From Puia dinghuensis (GTDB lineage Bacteria > Bacteroidota > Bacteroidia > Chitinophagales > Chitinophagaceae): a stretch of DNA of 33,826 bases. Within the stretch, counting starts at the first letter, position 1, and every line of letters begins with the position of its first letter. The position numbers and the translations under genes are program-made. Under the pieces are notes generated by a model. The model was given only the letters and a program-made list of their open reading frames with translations, did no database searches and had not been told where the DNA came from. The stretch lies in NCBI GenBank assembly GCA_026225275.1, contig JAMFSL010000017.1, forward strand, positions 1-33,826. The letters are read 5' to 3'. This document shows positions 25,444-33,326 of the stretch, piece by piece.

Positions 25444-28400
25444 ATGAACATCGTTTCTCGACCCGGACTATTACGCAATCTCCAGATCGGATTCGGACTA
25501 TCACTGCTGATCCTTATTATCACGTCTGTCGCTTCCTTCAGCAGCATCAGCAACCTGCTGGATGGCTCGAAATGGGTGGACCACACCGATTCGGTGATCA
25601 TTAAACTGGACAACACCCTGTCTGTACTTCGGGACGCGGAATCCGGTCCGCGGGGCTTCCTGCTGACGGGGGACAGCACCTATCTCCGGTCCTATAATAC
25701 AGTCGCGGGCCGGATCAGTGTCATCCTGGACAGTATCCGGGAGATGACCTCGGATAATCCCGTTCAGCAAAAGAATATCGCAGACCTGGTTCCCGTCATC
25801 TTCAAACCGATCGTGCTGATAGGGCAGATCATCGACCAGAAAAAGACAAACAATATTTATAGTCTCCAGGACTTTCAAAAGGCCGCGGAATATATGGGCG
25901 ATGCGCGGCAGGGCATCCAGCAGATGGAAACTGAAGAACGGAGGCTCATGGCGGATCGTGTTGAGAGAGTGAGGAGATATTCCGCCTATACCCCCGTGCT
26001 GATCGTGGTTGCAGCCTTCCTGTCCATCCTGATCACCCTGTTCTTTTACTGGCGGGTGCATAATGATTTCCTGGAAAGGGCAGCCCTCTATGCCGAGTTG
26101 CAGCAAAAGGATGCGGATATTTCCCGGCGTATCGACATCATCAGCAACCTGGCGGACAAGATCTCCGAAGGCGATTACCGGACCCGGGTGTCGGATGAGC
26201 AGAAAGGCAGTCTTGGCGTCCTCTCGGGCTCGCTCAATAAAATGGCTGAATCCCTGGAATATTCTTTTGGGTTGTTGTCCGATAAGGAATGGCTGCAGAC
26301 CGGCATCGCCCGCCTGAATGAAGTGATGGTAGGGGAGACCGATATGGCGACGCTGGTGAACAATGTTACCGAATTCGTGGCGGAGTATACCAACAGCAGG
26401 GTCGGCGCCATGTATCTCCTCGATGCCATCGGCGACATGCTGACACTCAAAGGTCAATATGCCTTACGGCCCGGCGGCGGTCGGAAGACCATCAGGATCG
26501 GGGAAGGAGTTGTAGGCCAGGCCGCGATCAAGGGAAAGAAGATGCAGGTGAAGGACATCGAACCGGGAGACTGGGTGGTCAGCTTTACCAGCGGCGAAAT
26601 ACGTCCCCGCAGCATCGTCGCCATTCCTTTCTTCCACGAGCGAAAGGTCAAAGGTGTGATCGAGCTTGGCTCGCTGGAAGACTATAGTTCCCGGGATATG
26701 GAATTCTTCAACAGCATCAGTGACAACATCGGCACTGCGGTGCACAGCATCGAGACCAGGGCCAAATTACAGGAGCTGCTGGAAGAGACTCAGGCGCAGA
26801 CGGAAGAGCTGCAGTCCCAGCATAGCGAAATGGAAAGCCTTAATCTCGAGCTGGAAGTGCAGGCCGAAAAGCTGCAGGTCTCCGAAGAAGAGCTCAAGGT
26901 GCAGCAGGAGGAACTGATGCAGACCAACCAGGAGCTGGAAGAAAGAAGCCGCTCTTTGGAGGAAAAGAACCAGCTGATCCTTATCCGGAACCTGGATATC
27001 CAGAAAAATGCCGAAGAGCTGGCGCTGACTACAAAATACAAATCCGAATTCATGGCCAACATGTCGCATGAGCTTCGGACGCCATTGAATTCTATCTTAT
27101 TGCTGTCGCGGTTGCTCTCTGAGAACAGCGGGCATAACCTCTCCGATGATCAGATCGAATATGCCCGGGTCATCCAGAACTCCGGTCAGGGGTTGCTGCA
27201 ATTGATCGACGAGATACTGGACCTTTCCCGGATCGAATCCGGCAAGCTGCCGCTGGAGCATTCCATCATACCGATGGCGGAGATCGTGGACGATATGCGC
27301 ATGTTATTCGATCCGATCGCGAAGGACAAAAACCTTGAGCTCAACGTCATTATGCAGGATGGTACTCCGGCCCAGCTGGAGACAGACAAGATGCGGCTCG
27401 AACAGATCTTGAAGAATCTGCTGGCCAATGCCTTCAAATTTACTTCCAAAGGGGCTGTCACGCTGACCGTAGGTCCTTCCGCCGCCCAACCTAACTTCGT
27501 CGAATTCTCCGTCAGCGATACTGGCATCGGCATTCCTGAAGACAAGCACCAGCTGATCTTCGAAGCTTTCCAACAGGCTGATGGATCGACGCGTCGCAAA
27601 TATGGTGGCACAGGTCTCGGCCTTTCCATCAGCCGTGAATTGAGCAAGCTCCTTGGCGGCGAGATCAATCTGGTCAGCCAGCCCGGAAAAGGTTCCGAAT
27701 TCAAGGTGGTCATCCCACAGTTTAAAATGGAACCGGCAGCCGTTGCGCCCAGTGTTCAGCCGGTTAGGGAACAGTTCTCGTCCCGCAGCCACCATGGCTC
27801 CGTTCTTACCCTGACCGAAATACCGGCGGAAATACCCGATGACAGGAACAATCTGATACCCGGTGACAAGGTCTTGCTTATCGTGGAAGACGATACGCTG
27901 TTTGCCGGCTCCCTATTGGAATTCAGCCGGAAGAAAGGCTACAAGGGTATCGTCGCCGTCAGTGGGGATGCAGCCATCCGCATGGCCCGACGCTATCTTC
28001 CCATGGGCATCATGCTGGATATCCAGCTGCCGGTGAAAAATGGCTGGGAGGTCATGGACGAATTGAAGAAAGACCCGCAGACCCGGCAGATCCCCGTGCA
28101 TATCATCTCTTCCTTCGAAGCGAAGAACGAAAGCATCCAGAAAGGCGCCATCGATTTCCTGTCCAAATCCCTGGCCTTCGAGAACATGGACAATGTCTTC
28201 GAAAGGATTGAATATATCCTGAATCGCAGCACCAAAAAAGTGCTGATCGTGGAAGACAACGCCCGCCATGCAAAGGCCCTGGCCTACTTCCTGGGTGCTC
28301 ATAATGTCAATATGGAAATTGCCGGTACTATCGCGGGCAGTACCGCGCAGTTGGAAAGGGAAGATGTCCACGGCGTCATCCTCAGCAGAGAAACCGGTAA

Positions 28401-29034
28401 AGAAGAGTTGGAAACGCTTGAAATGGTTCGGAAAAATCCTAACCTGGCGGATATTCCCATTATCGTTTTCACGGGGATGAATATCTCCAAGGCCGAAGAG
28501 GCGCGCCTGCGGCAATATGCCGATTCCATCGTGGTGAAGACTGCCCACTCTTACCAGCGCGTTCTGGATGAGGTATCCCTGTTCCTCCATGTGGTCGGAG
28601 AGGGCAAGGATAAGGAGAACGGTCAGGGCCATAGTAAATTAGGCGGACTGCAGGAGGTACTGAGCAGCAGGACCGTGCTCATTGCCGATGACGATGTGCG
28701 CAATATTTTTTCTCTGACGAAAGCCCTGGAACAACACAAAATGAAAGTATTCACGGCCATGGATGGCAAAGAAGCGCTGTCCATAGCGGAAAACAATCCC
28801 GTCGATATCATACTGATGGATATGATGATGCCGGAAATGGACGGCTACGAAGCTATCATGCGTATCAGAAAAAACCCCCGGTTGCGTCACCTGCCCATCC
28901 TTGCCGTCACGGCCAAAGCCATGGCGGGGGACCGGGAGAAATGCATCGAGGCGGGGGCTTCCGATTATATTTCCAAACCCGTGGATATCGATCAGCTATT
29001 GTCGTTGTTACGAATATGGTTATACGAAAAATAG
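25444..29034 (+). CDS. CHASE3-HAMP-GAF hybrid histidine kinase with three C-terminal receivers
   Basis: A 1196-residue membrane sensor. One TM at ~15-33 and a second at ~183-203 enclose a periplasmic CHASE3 domain (DAESGPRGFLLTG at 64-76). HAMP (~205-270), GAF (~285-435) and a Gln/Glu-rich coiled coil (~438-525) follow. HisKA has His542 in MSHELRTPL, and HATPase has NLLANAFKFTS, DTGIGIP and GTGLGLSI. Three receivers come last: REC1 (~809-925) with Asp859; REC2 (~931-1045), where the acceptor position is Ser981; and REC3 (~1077-1193) with Asp1126 and Lys1178. The order resembles sensory hybrid kinases that form phosphorelays. It follows the receiver-kinase gene by 59 bases and precedes cheR by 3. 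Confidence 0.92.
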   Translation: MNIVSRPGLLRNLQIGFGLSLLILIITSVASFSSISNLLDGSKWVDHTDSVIIKLDNTLSVLRDAESGPRGFLLTGDSTYLRSYNTVAGRISVILDSIREMTSDNPVQQKNIADLVPVIFKPIVLIGQIIDQKKTNNIYSLQDFQKAAEYMGDARQGIQQMETEERRLMADRVERVRRYSAYTPVLIVVAAFLSILITLFFYWRVHNDFLERAALYAELQQKDADISRRIDIISNLADKISEGDYRTRVSDEQKGSLGVLSGSLNKMAESLEYSFGLLSDKEWLQTGIARLNEVMVGETDMATLVNNVTEFVAEYTNSRVGAMYLLDAIGDMLTLKGQYALRPGGGRKTIRIGEGVVGQAAIKGKKMQVKDIEPGDWVVSFTSGEIRPRSIVAIPFFHERKVKGVIELGSLEDYSSRDMEFFNSISDNIGTAVHSIETRAKLQELLEETQAQTEELQSQHSEMESLNLELEVQAEKLQVSEEELKVQQEELMQTNQELEERSRSLEEKNQLILIRNLDIQKNAEELALTTKYKSEFMANMSHELRTPLNSILLLSRLLSENSGHNLSDDQIEYARVIQNSGQGLLQLIDEILDLSRIESGKLPLEHSIIPMAEIVDDMRMLFDPIAKDKNLELNVIMQDGTPAQLETDKMRLEQILKNLLANAFKFTSKGAVTLTVGPSAAQPNFVEFSVSDTGIGIPEDKHQLIFEAFQQADGSTRRKYGGTGLGLSISRELSKLLGGEINLVSQPGKGSEFKVVIPQFKMEPAAVAPSVQPVREQFSSRSHHGSVLTLTEIPAEIPDDRNNLIPGDKVLLIVEDDTLFAGSLLEFSRKKGYKGIVAVSGDAAIRMARRYLPMGIMLDIQLPVKNGWEVMDELKKDPQTRQIPVHIISSFEAKNESIQKGAIDFLSKSLAFENMDNVFERIEYILNRSTKKVLIVEDNARHAKALAYFLGAHNVNMEIAGTIAGSTAQLEREDVHGVILSRETGKEELETLEMVRKNPNLADIPIIVFTGMNISKAEEARLRQYADSIVVKTAHSYQRVLDEVSLFLHVVGEGKDKENGQGHSKLGGLQEVLSSRTVLIADDDVRNIFSLTKALEQHKMKVFTAMDGKEALSIAENNPVDIILMDMMMPEMDGYEAIMRIRKNPRLRHLPILAVTAKAMAGDREKCIEAGASDYISKPVDIDQLLSLLRIWLYEK

Positions 29035-29037
29035 CGA

Positions 29038-29868
29038 ATGGAAAGCAATGCTATACGATATGAGGAAGTCGAATTGCTGCTGAACGATCTTTATGCGCAG
29101 TATGGCTATGATTTTTCAGAGTATTCCAAGGCGTCCCTGCAGCGCCGGATACACCGGTTATTCACCCTGGATAAATTTCCCAGCTTTGCAGAGTTCCGTT
29201 ACCGGCTGCAGAGTGACAGTCACTATTTCCGCCGGTTTGTGGAAGAGATCACCGTCAATGTGACGGAAATGCTGCGGGATCCCTCTTTCTACCGGGCCCT
29301 CCGCACCACTATCCTGCCGGTGCTGTCCACCTATCCCTTTATCCGCATCTGGCATGCGGGATGCTCCACGGGTGAGGAGGTCTATTCCGTGGCCATTCTG
29401 TTGAAAGAGGCCGGGCTGCTGCACAAGTCCCTTCTCTATGGTACGGATATCAATCCTCAGGTGATTGACAAGGCCCGAAAGGGTATCTTCCCCGTGAGCC
29501 AGATGCAGAAATATTCGGAAAACTATATCCAGTCGGGCGGGGTCCGGGATTTTTCTTCTTATTATACTGCCAACTATCACCTGGCCAAGTTCGACTCTGC
29601 GCTGACGGCCAAAATGATCTTTTCTGCCCATAATCTCGTTTCCGATTTTTCTTTCAACGAATTCCAACTGATCCTCTGCCGTAATACATTGATCTATTTC
29701 GAACGCGATCTGCAGTCCAAGGTATTCAAGTTGTTCGATTACAGTCTGGAGAACTTCGGCTATCTGGCCCTGGGCTCCAAAGAATCCCTGCGTTTCTCAC
29801 CCATAGCCGACCGTTACCGACAGGTCGGGAAGGAAAAAATCTGGAGGAAGATCCATGAAGCCGGTTGA
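29038..29868 (+). CDS. cheR: CheR-type protein-glutamate O-methyltransferase
   Basis: A 276-residue protein. The N-terminal helical part (~10-75) matches CheR-N. The SAM-binding domain shows HAGCSTGEEVYS (106-117), TDINP (136-140) and CRNTLIYF (214-221). CheR methylates glutamates on chemoreceptors using SAM, but no methyl-accepting protein or CheA/CheW gene is in the window. Its target may therefore be the neighbouring CHASE3-HAMP kinase, whose coiled coil is Glu/Gln-rich; this is inference. It starts 3 bases after the hybrid kinase stop and overlaps cheB by 14 bases. Confidence 0.9.
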   Translation: MESNAIRYEEVELLLNDLYAQYGYDFSEYSKASLQRRIHRLFTLDKFPSFAEFRYRLQSDSHYFRRFVEEITVNVTEMLRDPSFYRALRTTILPVLSTYPFIRIWHAGCSTGEEVYSVAILLKEAGLLHKSLLYGTDINPQVIDKARKGIFPVSQMQKYSENYIQSGGVRDFSSYYTANYHLAKFDSALTAKMIFSAHNLVSDFSFNEFQLILCRNTLIYFERDLQSKVFKLFDYSLENFGYLALGSKESLRFSPIADRYRQVGKEKIWRKIHEAG

Positions 29869-30478
29869 TCCCCACGCCATCCCTCCTCCGGTCAGCCGTC
29901 TCCTGGTGATCGGCGGCTCTGCAGGCAGTCTGCAGGTGATCCTGTCCCTGCTGGCGGCGATAGGGGATGATTTCCCCATGCCCGTGCTGATCGTCCTTCA
30001 TCGAAACGGCGGTTTTGAATCCAGCCTGGAAGATCTTTTTTCTACCCGGACCAATTTGGCGATCAAGGAAGTCGAGGAGAAGGAACTGCTCCGGACCGGC
30101 ACCGTCTATCTTTGCCCGGCCGATTATCATGTGCTGCTGGAAAAGGATTACAGCTTTTCTCTCGATTATTCCGAAAGGATTCATTTCAGTCGCCCCAGTA
30201 TTGATGTGACTTTTCGTTCCGCTGCGGATATTTTCGGCCCGGGACTTATTTGCCTGTTGTTATCCGGCGGTAATGCCGACGGCGCCGAAGGGATGCAGTA
30301 TGTGCAGGAGAAGGGCGGGGTCACGATTGTGCAGGACCCTGCGACGGCCGATGTACCTTATATGCCGCAACAGGCTATCAGCCGGATGAATGTTGACTTC
30401 ATCATTCCGACAGATGAGATCCCCGGGTTTGTCCGTCAATTGGGGAGGAGCGAAAGTCCGTCAGGCCCTCACAAATAG
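29855..30478 (+). CDS. cheB: CheB-type protein-glutamate methylesterase (catalytic domain only)
   Basis: A 207-residue protein covering only the CheB catalytic domain, with no N-terminal receiver. The triad is visible: Ser22 in GGSAGS, His49 in VLHRN and Asp142 in GGNADGAEGM. CheB removes methyl groups from, or deamidates, receptor Glu/Gln residues. Without a receiver, its activity must be set in trans or be constitutive. The ATG at 29855 lies inside cheR (14-base overlap), so translation is coupled. Its 3' end overlaps the convergent DUF1624-type gene by 10 bases. Confidence 0.9.
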   Translation: MKPVDPHAIPPPVSRLLVIGGSAGSLQVILSLLAAIGDDFPMPVLIVLHRNGGFESSLEDLFSTRTNLAIKEVEEKELLRTGTVYLCPADYHVLLEKDYSFSLDYSERIHFSRPSIDVTFRSAADIFGPGLICLLLSGGNADGAEGMQYVQEKGGVTIVQDPATADVPYMPQQAISRMNVDFIIPTDEIPGFVRQLGRSESPSGPHK

Positions 30479-31683
30479 CTCAGCCAACGCTGTTGAGCAG
30501 CATGGCTGCGCTTGTAGCCATCGAACCATTTACACAAAGGATACAGCAGGATGACGACACCAATCCATACGCCATAAACGACCCACAGGTTGAACCCATA
30601 GCCTTTCAACTGCGGGTTGGCCGTCACCCAGGTGGTGAGGGACGTCATATCCGAAGCCCGGTGCCCCGAGATCATGGCTGCGACGACGGCCAGTCCGTGC
30701 AAAACGTAAATATGCACCAGGTAATAGAACATCGGCACCCGGCCGAAAACAGTGATGGGCCGTGTCAGCGCGTTCAACGGTCGTTCCGTTGCCGACAGGA
30801 ATAACAGGGCGGGACCGATAGTCATTAGAATATACAGGAGGGAAGGAGGGTATTTGCTGACATCCAGGAAGGACAGTAATGTAAAGATGGTACGTGGCTG
30901 ACCGGACCACGGAACGGGATCTCCATATAAATCGAGAGCGCGGATCACGATAAACAGGGCAATCGTTGCCCAACCCCATCGCCGCAGGGTCTTAGTTCTG
31001 ACGGCCGCATCTTTTCCGGGTGCGTACAGGTTGCCTATCCAGTAGCCCAGGGTGATCAGGCCGATCCAGGGCAGAATGGGGTAGCCCATAAAAATCAGCA
31101 CCGGTCCATACGTGAAGGGGCGTTGCTGGTGGAGAAAGGCCCAGATAAAAGCCTGCCAACCGTCTCCGCTGACATGAACGCCATCGAGGAGATCGTGTCC
31201 GGCAATCAGAATGACGGCGATGGCCAGCAGCCATTTTTTATTCAGATGGACCAGTGCTGACAGCACGATCATGCTGACTCCAAAGGCCCAGATCACTTGC
31301 AGGATGTAAATGGTGAAGTGCGTGTTGAATGTCCAGCCGATCGTAACGATAACAAGTTCGGCTACGATCAGCCACGTTCCCCGGGTCAGCAGGAAAAAGG
31401 ACAGCGCTTTGCGGCCATTCTTCATGCCGTACAGGCAGGCGGCGATGCCGGCCAGCAGCATGAATATCGGGGCGCAGAAATGAGTGATCCAGCGGGTGAA
31501 GAACAAGGCGACGCTGGTCTGGTGCAGATCGGTCGGATCGAACAGGTAGGCGCTGCGGTTGAAATAATCCCGGGTGTGGTCCAGCGCCATGATGATCATG
31601 ACGACGCCTCTCAGGAGATCGATGGATTCTATGCGGGGGGAGCGCGTTGCGGGAGATCCGCCGGCAGGATTGGGCAGTGACAT
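30469..31683 (-). CDS. DUF1624/HGSNAT-like multi-span membrane protein
   Basis: A 404-residue membrane protein with about ten hydrophobic segments. The N-terminus RIESIDLLRGVVMIIMALDH (17-36) then TRDYFN is the hallmark of the DUF1624 / heparan-alpha-glucosaminide N-acetyltransferase-like family. FCAPIFMLLAG and the late GRVPMFYYLVHIYVLH are further family blocks. Members are thought to be membrane acyltransferases acting on sugars or cell-envelope molecules; the bacterial substrate is unknown. Upstream lie AT-rich inverted repeats (31700-31742) and a 13-bp palindrome, possible operators. It is separated by 137 bases from the receiver gene on the same strand and converges with cheB. Confidence 0.82.
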   Translation of the reverse strand: MSLPNPAGGSPATRSPRIESIDLLRGVVMIIMALDHTRDYFNRSAYLFDPTDLHQTSVALFFTRWITHFCAPIFMLLAGIAACLYGMKNGRKALSFFLLTRGTWLIVAELVIVTIGWTFNTHFTIYILQVIWAFGVSMIVLSALVHLNKKWLLAIAVILIAGHDLLDGVHVSGDGWQAFIWAFLHQQRPFTYGPVLIFMGYPILPWIGLITLGYWIGNLYAPGKDAAVRTKTLRRWGWATIALFIVIRALDLYGDPVPWSGQPRTIFTLLSFLDVSKYPPSLLYILMTIGPALLFLSATERPLNALTRPITVFGRVPMFYYLVHIYVLHGLAVVAAMISGHRASDMTSLTTWVTANPQLKGYGFNLWVVYGVWIGVVILLYPLCKWFDGYKRSHAAQQRWLSYL

Positions 31684-31699
31684 GTCAGTTGGTTAATGT

Positions 31700-31742
31700 A
31701 GAATAAAATTTCGTTAGAATACAAAATTGAGAATTTTATTCT
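31700..31742. repeat. AT-rich inverted repeat with perfect 11-bp arms upstream of the DUF1624-type gene
   Basis: AGAATAAAATT (31700-31710) and its exact reverse complement AATTTTATTCT (31732-31742) flank 21 bases that contain a third, near-identical copy GAATACAAAATT. The repeat lies 17-59 bases upstream of the start codon at 31683, where the promoter should be. This looks like a multi-site operator, or alternatively a leader hairpin. Confidence 0.5.
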
Positions 31743-31759
31743 AAAAAACCATAAAAAAA

Positions 31760-31772
31760 TGAATTAAATTCA
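31760..31772. repeat. 13-bp AT-rich palindrome
   Basis: TGAATTAAATTCA has perfect 6-base arms around a central A. It shares the GAAT/ATTC theme with the inverted repeat at 31700-31742 and lies 18 bases from it, so the two may be bound by the same regulator. Chance occurrence in AT-rich DNA is possible. Confidence 0.35.
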
Positions 31773-31800
31773 ATGCTTGCCGGAAAATCTTAAACCCCCT

Positions 31801-31832
31801 CCCGCTACGCCTTAATCCCGCTACGCCTTAAT
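31801..31832. repeat. 16-bp tandem duplication spanning the receiver gene stop codon
   Basis: CCCGCTACGCCTTAAT occurs twice in direct succession (31801-31816 and 31817-31832) without mismatch. On the minus strand the copy nearer the gene encodes the end of the receiver protein including its TAG stop; the other copy lies just past the stop. This is a recent slippage-type duplication and does not change the protein. Confidence 0.8.
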
Positions 31833-32201
31833 CGTCGCGCCCTGGCTGATCGCCATTTGAACGATGCCTTCCAATTCGCTGATATCGAAAGGTTTTTGTA
31901 AGAAATAGTCGGCTCGGGCCTCTTGGGCCAGTTGGGTAACGTTGCTGTTGGCGCTGAAGAAGATCACGGGGATATCCTGGGTTTCCGGCTTTGTTTTGAG
32001 GGTTCGGGTCGCTTCGATACCACCCGGGCCCGGGATCCAGTTGTCCATTAAAATGACATCCGGTTGATAGCTTGTCACCTGTTCTACTACCTGGTTGGAA
32101 TTGTTAACCGTCAGAACGTCAAAGCCCTTTTTTTTCAGCACGATCGTACAGATTTGCAGAATGTCAAGGTCGTCGTCCAATATGAGTACCCTTTTGTTCA
32201 T
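31821..32201 (-). CDS. Single-domain response regulator (receiver only)
   Basis: A 126-residue CheY-like receiver with no output domain. The acidic pocket is LDDD at 8-11, the phospho-acceptor is Asp53 in LMDNWIPG, and the conserved Lys103 is in LQKPFD. Ser83 in FFSAN takes the switch Thr/Ser place. Such proteins relay phosphate between kinases or bind target proteins; the orphan kinase genes in this window are candidate partners, but no pairing is visible. Its stop codon sits in a 16-bp tandem duplication. Upstream, 32202-32368 contains only the terminator of the next operon. Confidence 0.92.
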   Translation of the reverse strand: MNKRVLILDDDLDILQICTIVLKKKGFDVLTVNNSNQVVEQVTSYQPDVILMDNWIPGPGGIEATRTLKTKPETQDIPVIFFSANSNVTQLAQEARADYFLQKPFDISELEGIVQMAISQGATIKA

Positions 32202-32295
32202 AACGAATGAGTTGAATGCGAAAAAAAAATGGTCTACGACCAGTTCCTACAAATATCTGTCTAAATAATTATGCCAGCAATGGAATCCCAAAATT

Positions 32296-32323
32296 AAAGC
32301 CCGGCGCATGCGCGCCGGGCTTT
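32296..32323 (-). terminator. Strong intrinsic terminator of the YceI/membrane-protein operon
   Basis: AAAGCCCGGCGC and GCGCCGGGCTTT form a perfect 12-bp stem around a 4-base loop. On the minus strand it is followed by AATTTTGGG, giving a partial T-run, and it lies 45 bases past the stop of the small membrane protein at 32369. The + strand side is also T-containing (TTTCTATTAG), but nothing on that strand needs it. Confidence 0.8.
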
Positions 32324-32368
32324 CTATTAGATCTTAAGCCATACGAGGTCAATAGCCGTTCAATACGC

Positions 32369-32761
32369 TTATTTATTCCTTATAAACAAAGGTTTCAGGG
32401 TAAACCACGCCAGGGCCGGGAAAAAATGCATCGGGATGACCATTCCGGGGAATAATTCCGGCGTATCGATATTCCGGGGCAATCTTACCGCTATCGGGCC
32501 CAGTAACGAGATAAAGCTGATCAGGGTAAACACCAGGTTGAAGACGATCTCCCCTCTGGCCTTGAGCCATTTGTCCAGCAATGTATACCCGACAGCAGCC
32601 AGTACGCCACCAAAAAGGCTTGCGGAAATGATGCTCACCGTCGAGGCGACTTTGGAAAAATCCGCTTCATTAATTGTGTAATACAAATGCGCGTAGACAA
32701 TCCCTGCGATGCCAGCCAGCAGGCCGGAGACGATTCCCAGCGCTAAAGATTTCTTGAACAT
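32369..32761 (-). CDS. Small four-span membrane protein, unknown function
   Basis: A 130-residue protein with about four transmembrane segments: ~6-26, ~40-61, ~73-92 and ~105-122. The start MFKKSLALGIVSGLLAGIAG is a basic N-terminus leading straight into a Gly/Ala-rich helix. Similar small membrane proteins are familiar from Bacteroidota, but I cannot name a family. It lies 10 bases downstream of a YceI gene and is followed by a strong terminator, so it closes the YceI operon. Confidence 0.7.
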   Translation of the reverse strand: MFKKSLALGIVSGLLAGIAGIVYAHLYYTINEADFSKVASTVSIISASLFGGVLAAVGYTLLDKWLKARGEIVFNLVFTLISFISLLGPIAVRLPRNIDTPELFPGMVIPMHFFPALAWFTLKPLFIRNK

Positions 32762-32771
32762 AGTTCAGCAT

Positions 32772-33308
32772 TTAAGATTTAGTCACTGGTACGGAGATAT
32801 CGAGCTTGACAGGTTCCGGTACTTCACCGCCCGGCTTGCCGATGCCGAAATCACTGCGGCTGATCGTAAAGCTGCCGGTGAATATTCCCCCTTGAGCCGT
32901 TCTTTTAAAGGTAAAGGGAAGGGATATCGGTTTTTTCACCCCATGCATCTCGAGATCACCGGTCGCCTGGTAGCCGTTGCCGGCCCGGATGATTGACCGG
33001 GAGACGAAATGTATCTGGGGATATTTTGCCGCATCGAACCATTCATCGCTCTTCGCATGCTTGTTCTGGAGTCCGTTGCCAGTATTGATAGATGTTACAT
33101 CGATCAGCACATCGAATTTCCCTGCGCCGGGGTTCTGCTCGTCAAAGACAAGAGTCCCTTTGAAATCCTTGAAGATACCTGATGCTTCATCATTGGTAAA
33201 GGAGATCGAATAACTATCCGCGATCTGCCAGCCCGGGGCTGCCAGGAAGGTGAAGGCGCTTGTGGCCAGGATCAGGACGGCCGCTATGGGATAAAATAAC
33301 TTGTTCAT
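32772..33308 (-). CDS. YceI-family periplasmic lipid-binding protein
   Basis: A 178-residue exported protein: signal peptide (~1-23, ending near TFLAAPG), then a lipocalin-like beta-barrel. Family marks are FKDFKGTLVFDE, DVLIDVTSINTGNGLQNKH, FDAAKYPQIHFVS, and the block GDLEMHGVKKPISLPFTF followed by FTISRSDFGIG. YceI proteins bind polyisoprenoid or amphiphilic ligands in the periplasm. It follows the other YceI gene by 18 bases; the pair probably arose by tandem duplication and has diverged considerably. Confidence 0.88.
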   Translation of the reverse strand: MNKLFYPIAAVLILATSAFTFLAAPGWQIADSYSISFTNDEASGIFKDFKGTLVFDEQNPGAGKFDVLIDVTSINTGNGLQNKHAKSDEWFDAAKYPQIHFVSRSIIRAGNGYQATGDLEMHGVKKPISLPFTFKRTAQGGIFTGSFTISRSDFGIGKPGGEVPEPVKLDISVPVTKS

Positions 33309-33326
33309 ATAGTCCCCTGTGGGATT

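Noticed and set aside
32216-32455. 79-codon plus-strand frame across the terminator
   Set aside because: It reads through a perfect hairpin terminator and into the antisense of the small membrane protein; no promoter or homology visible.
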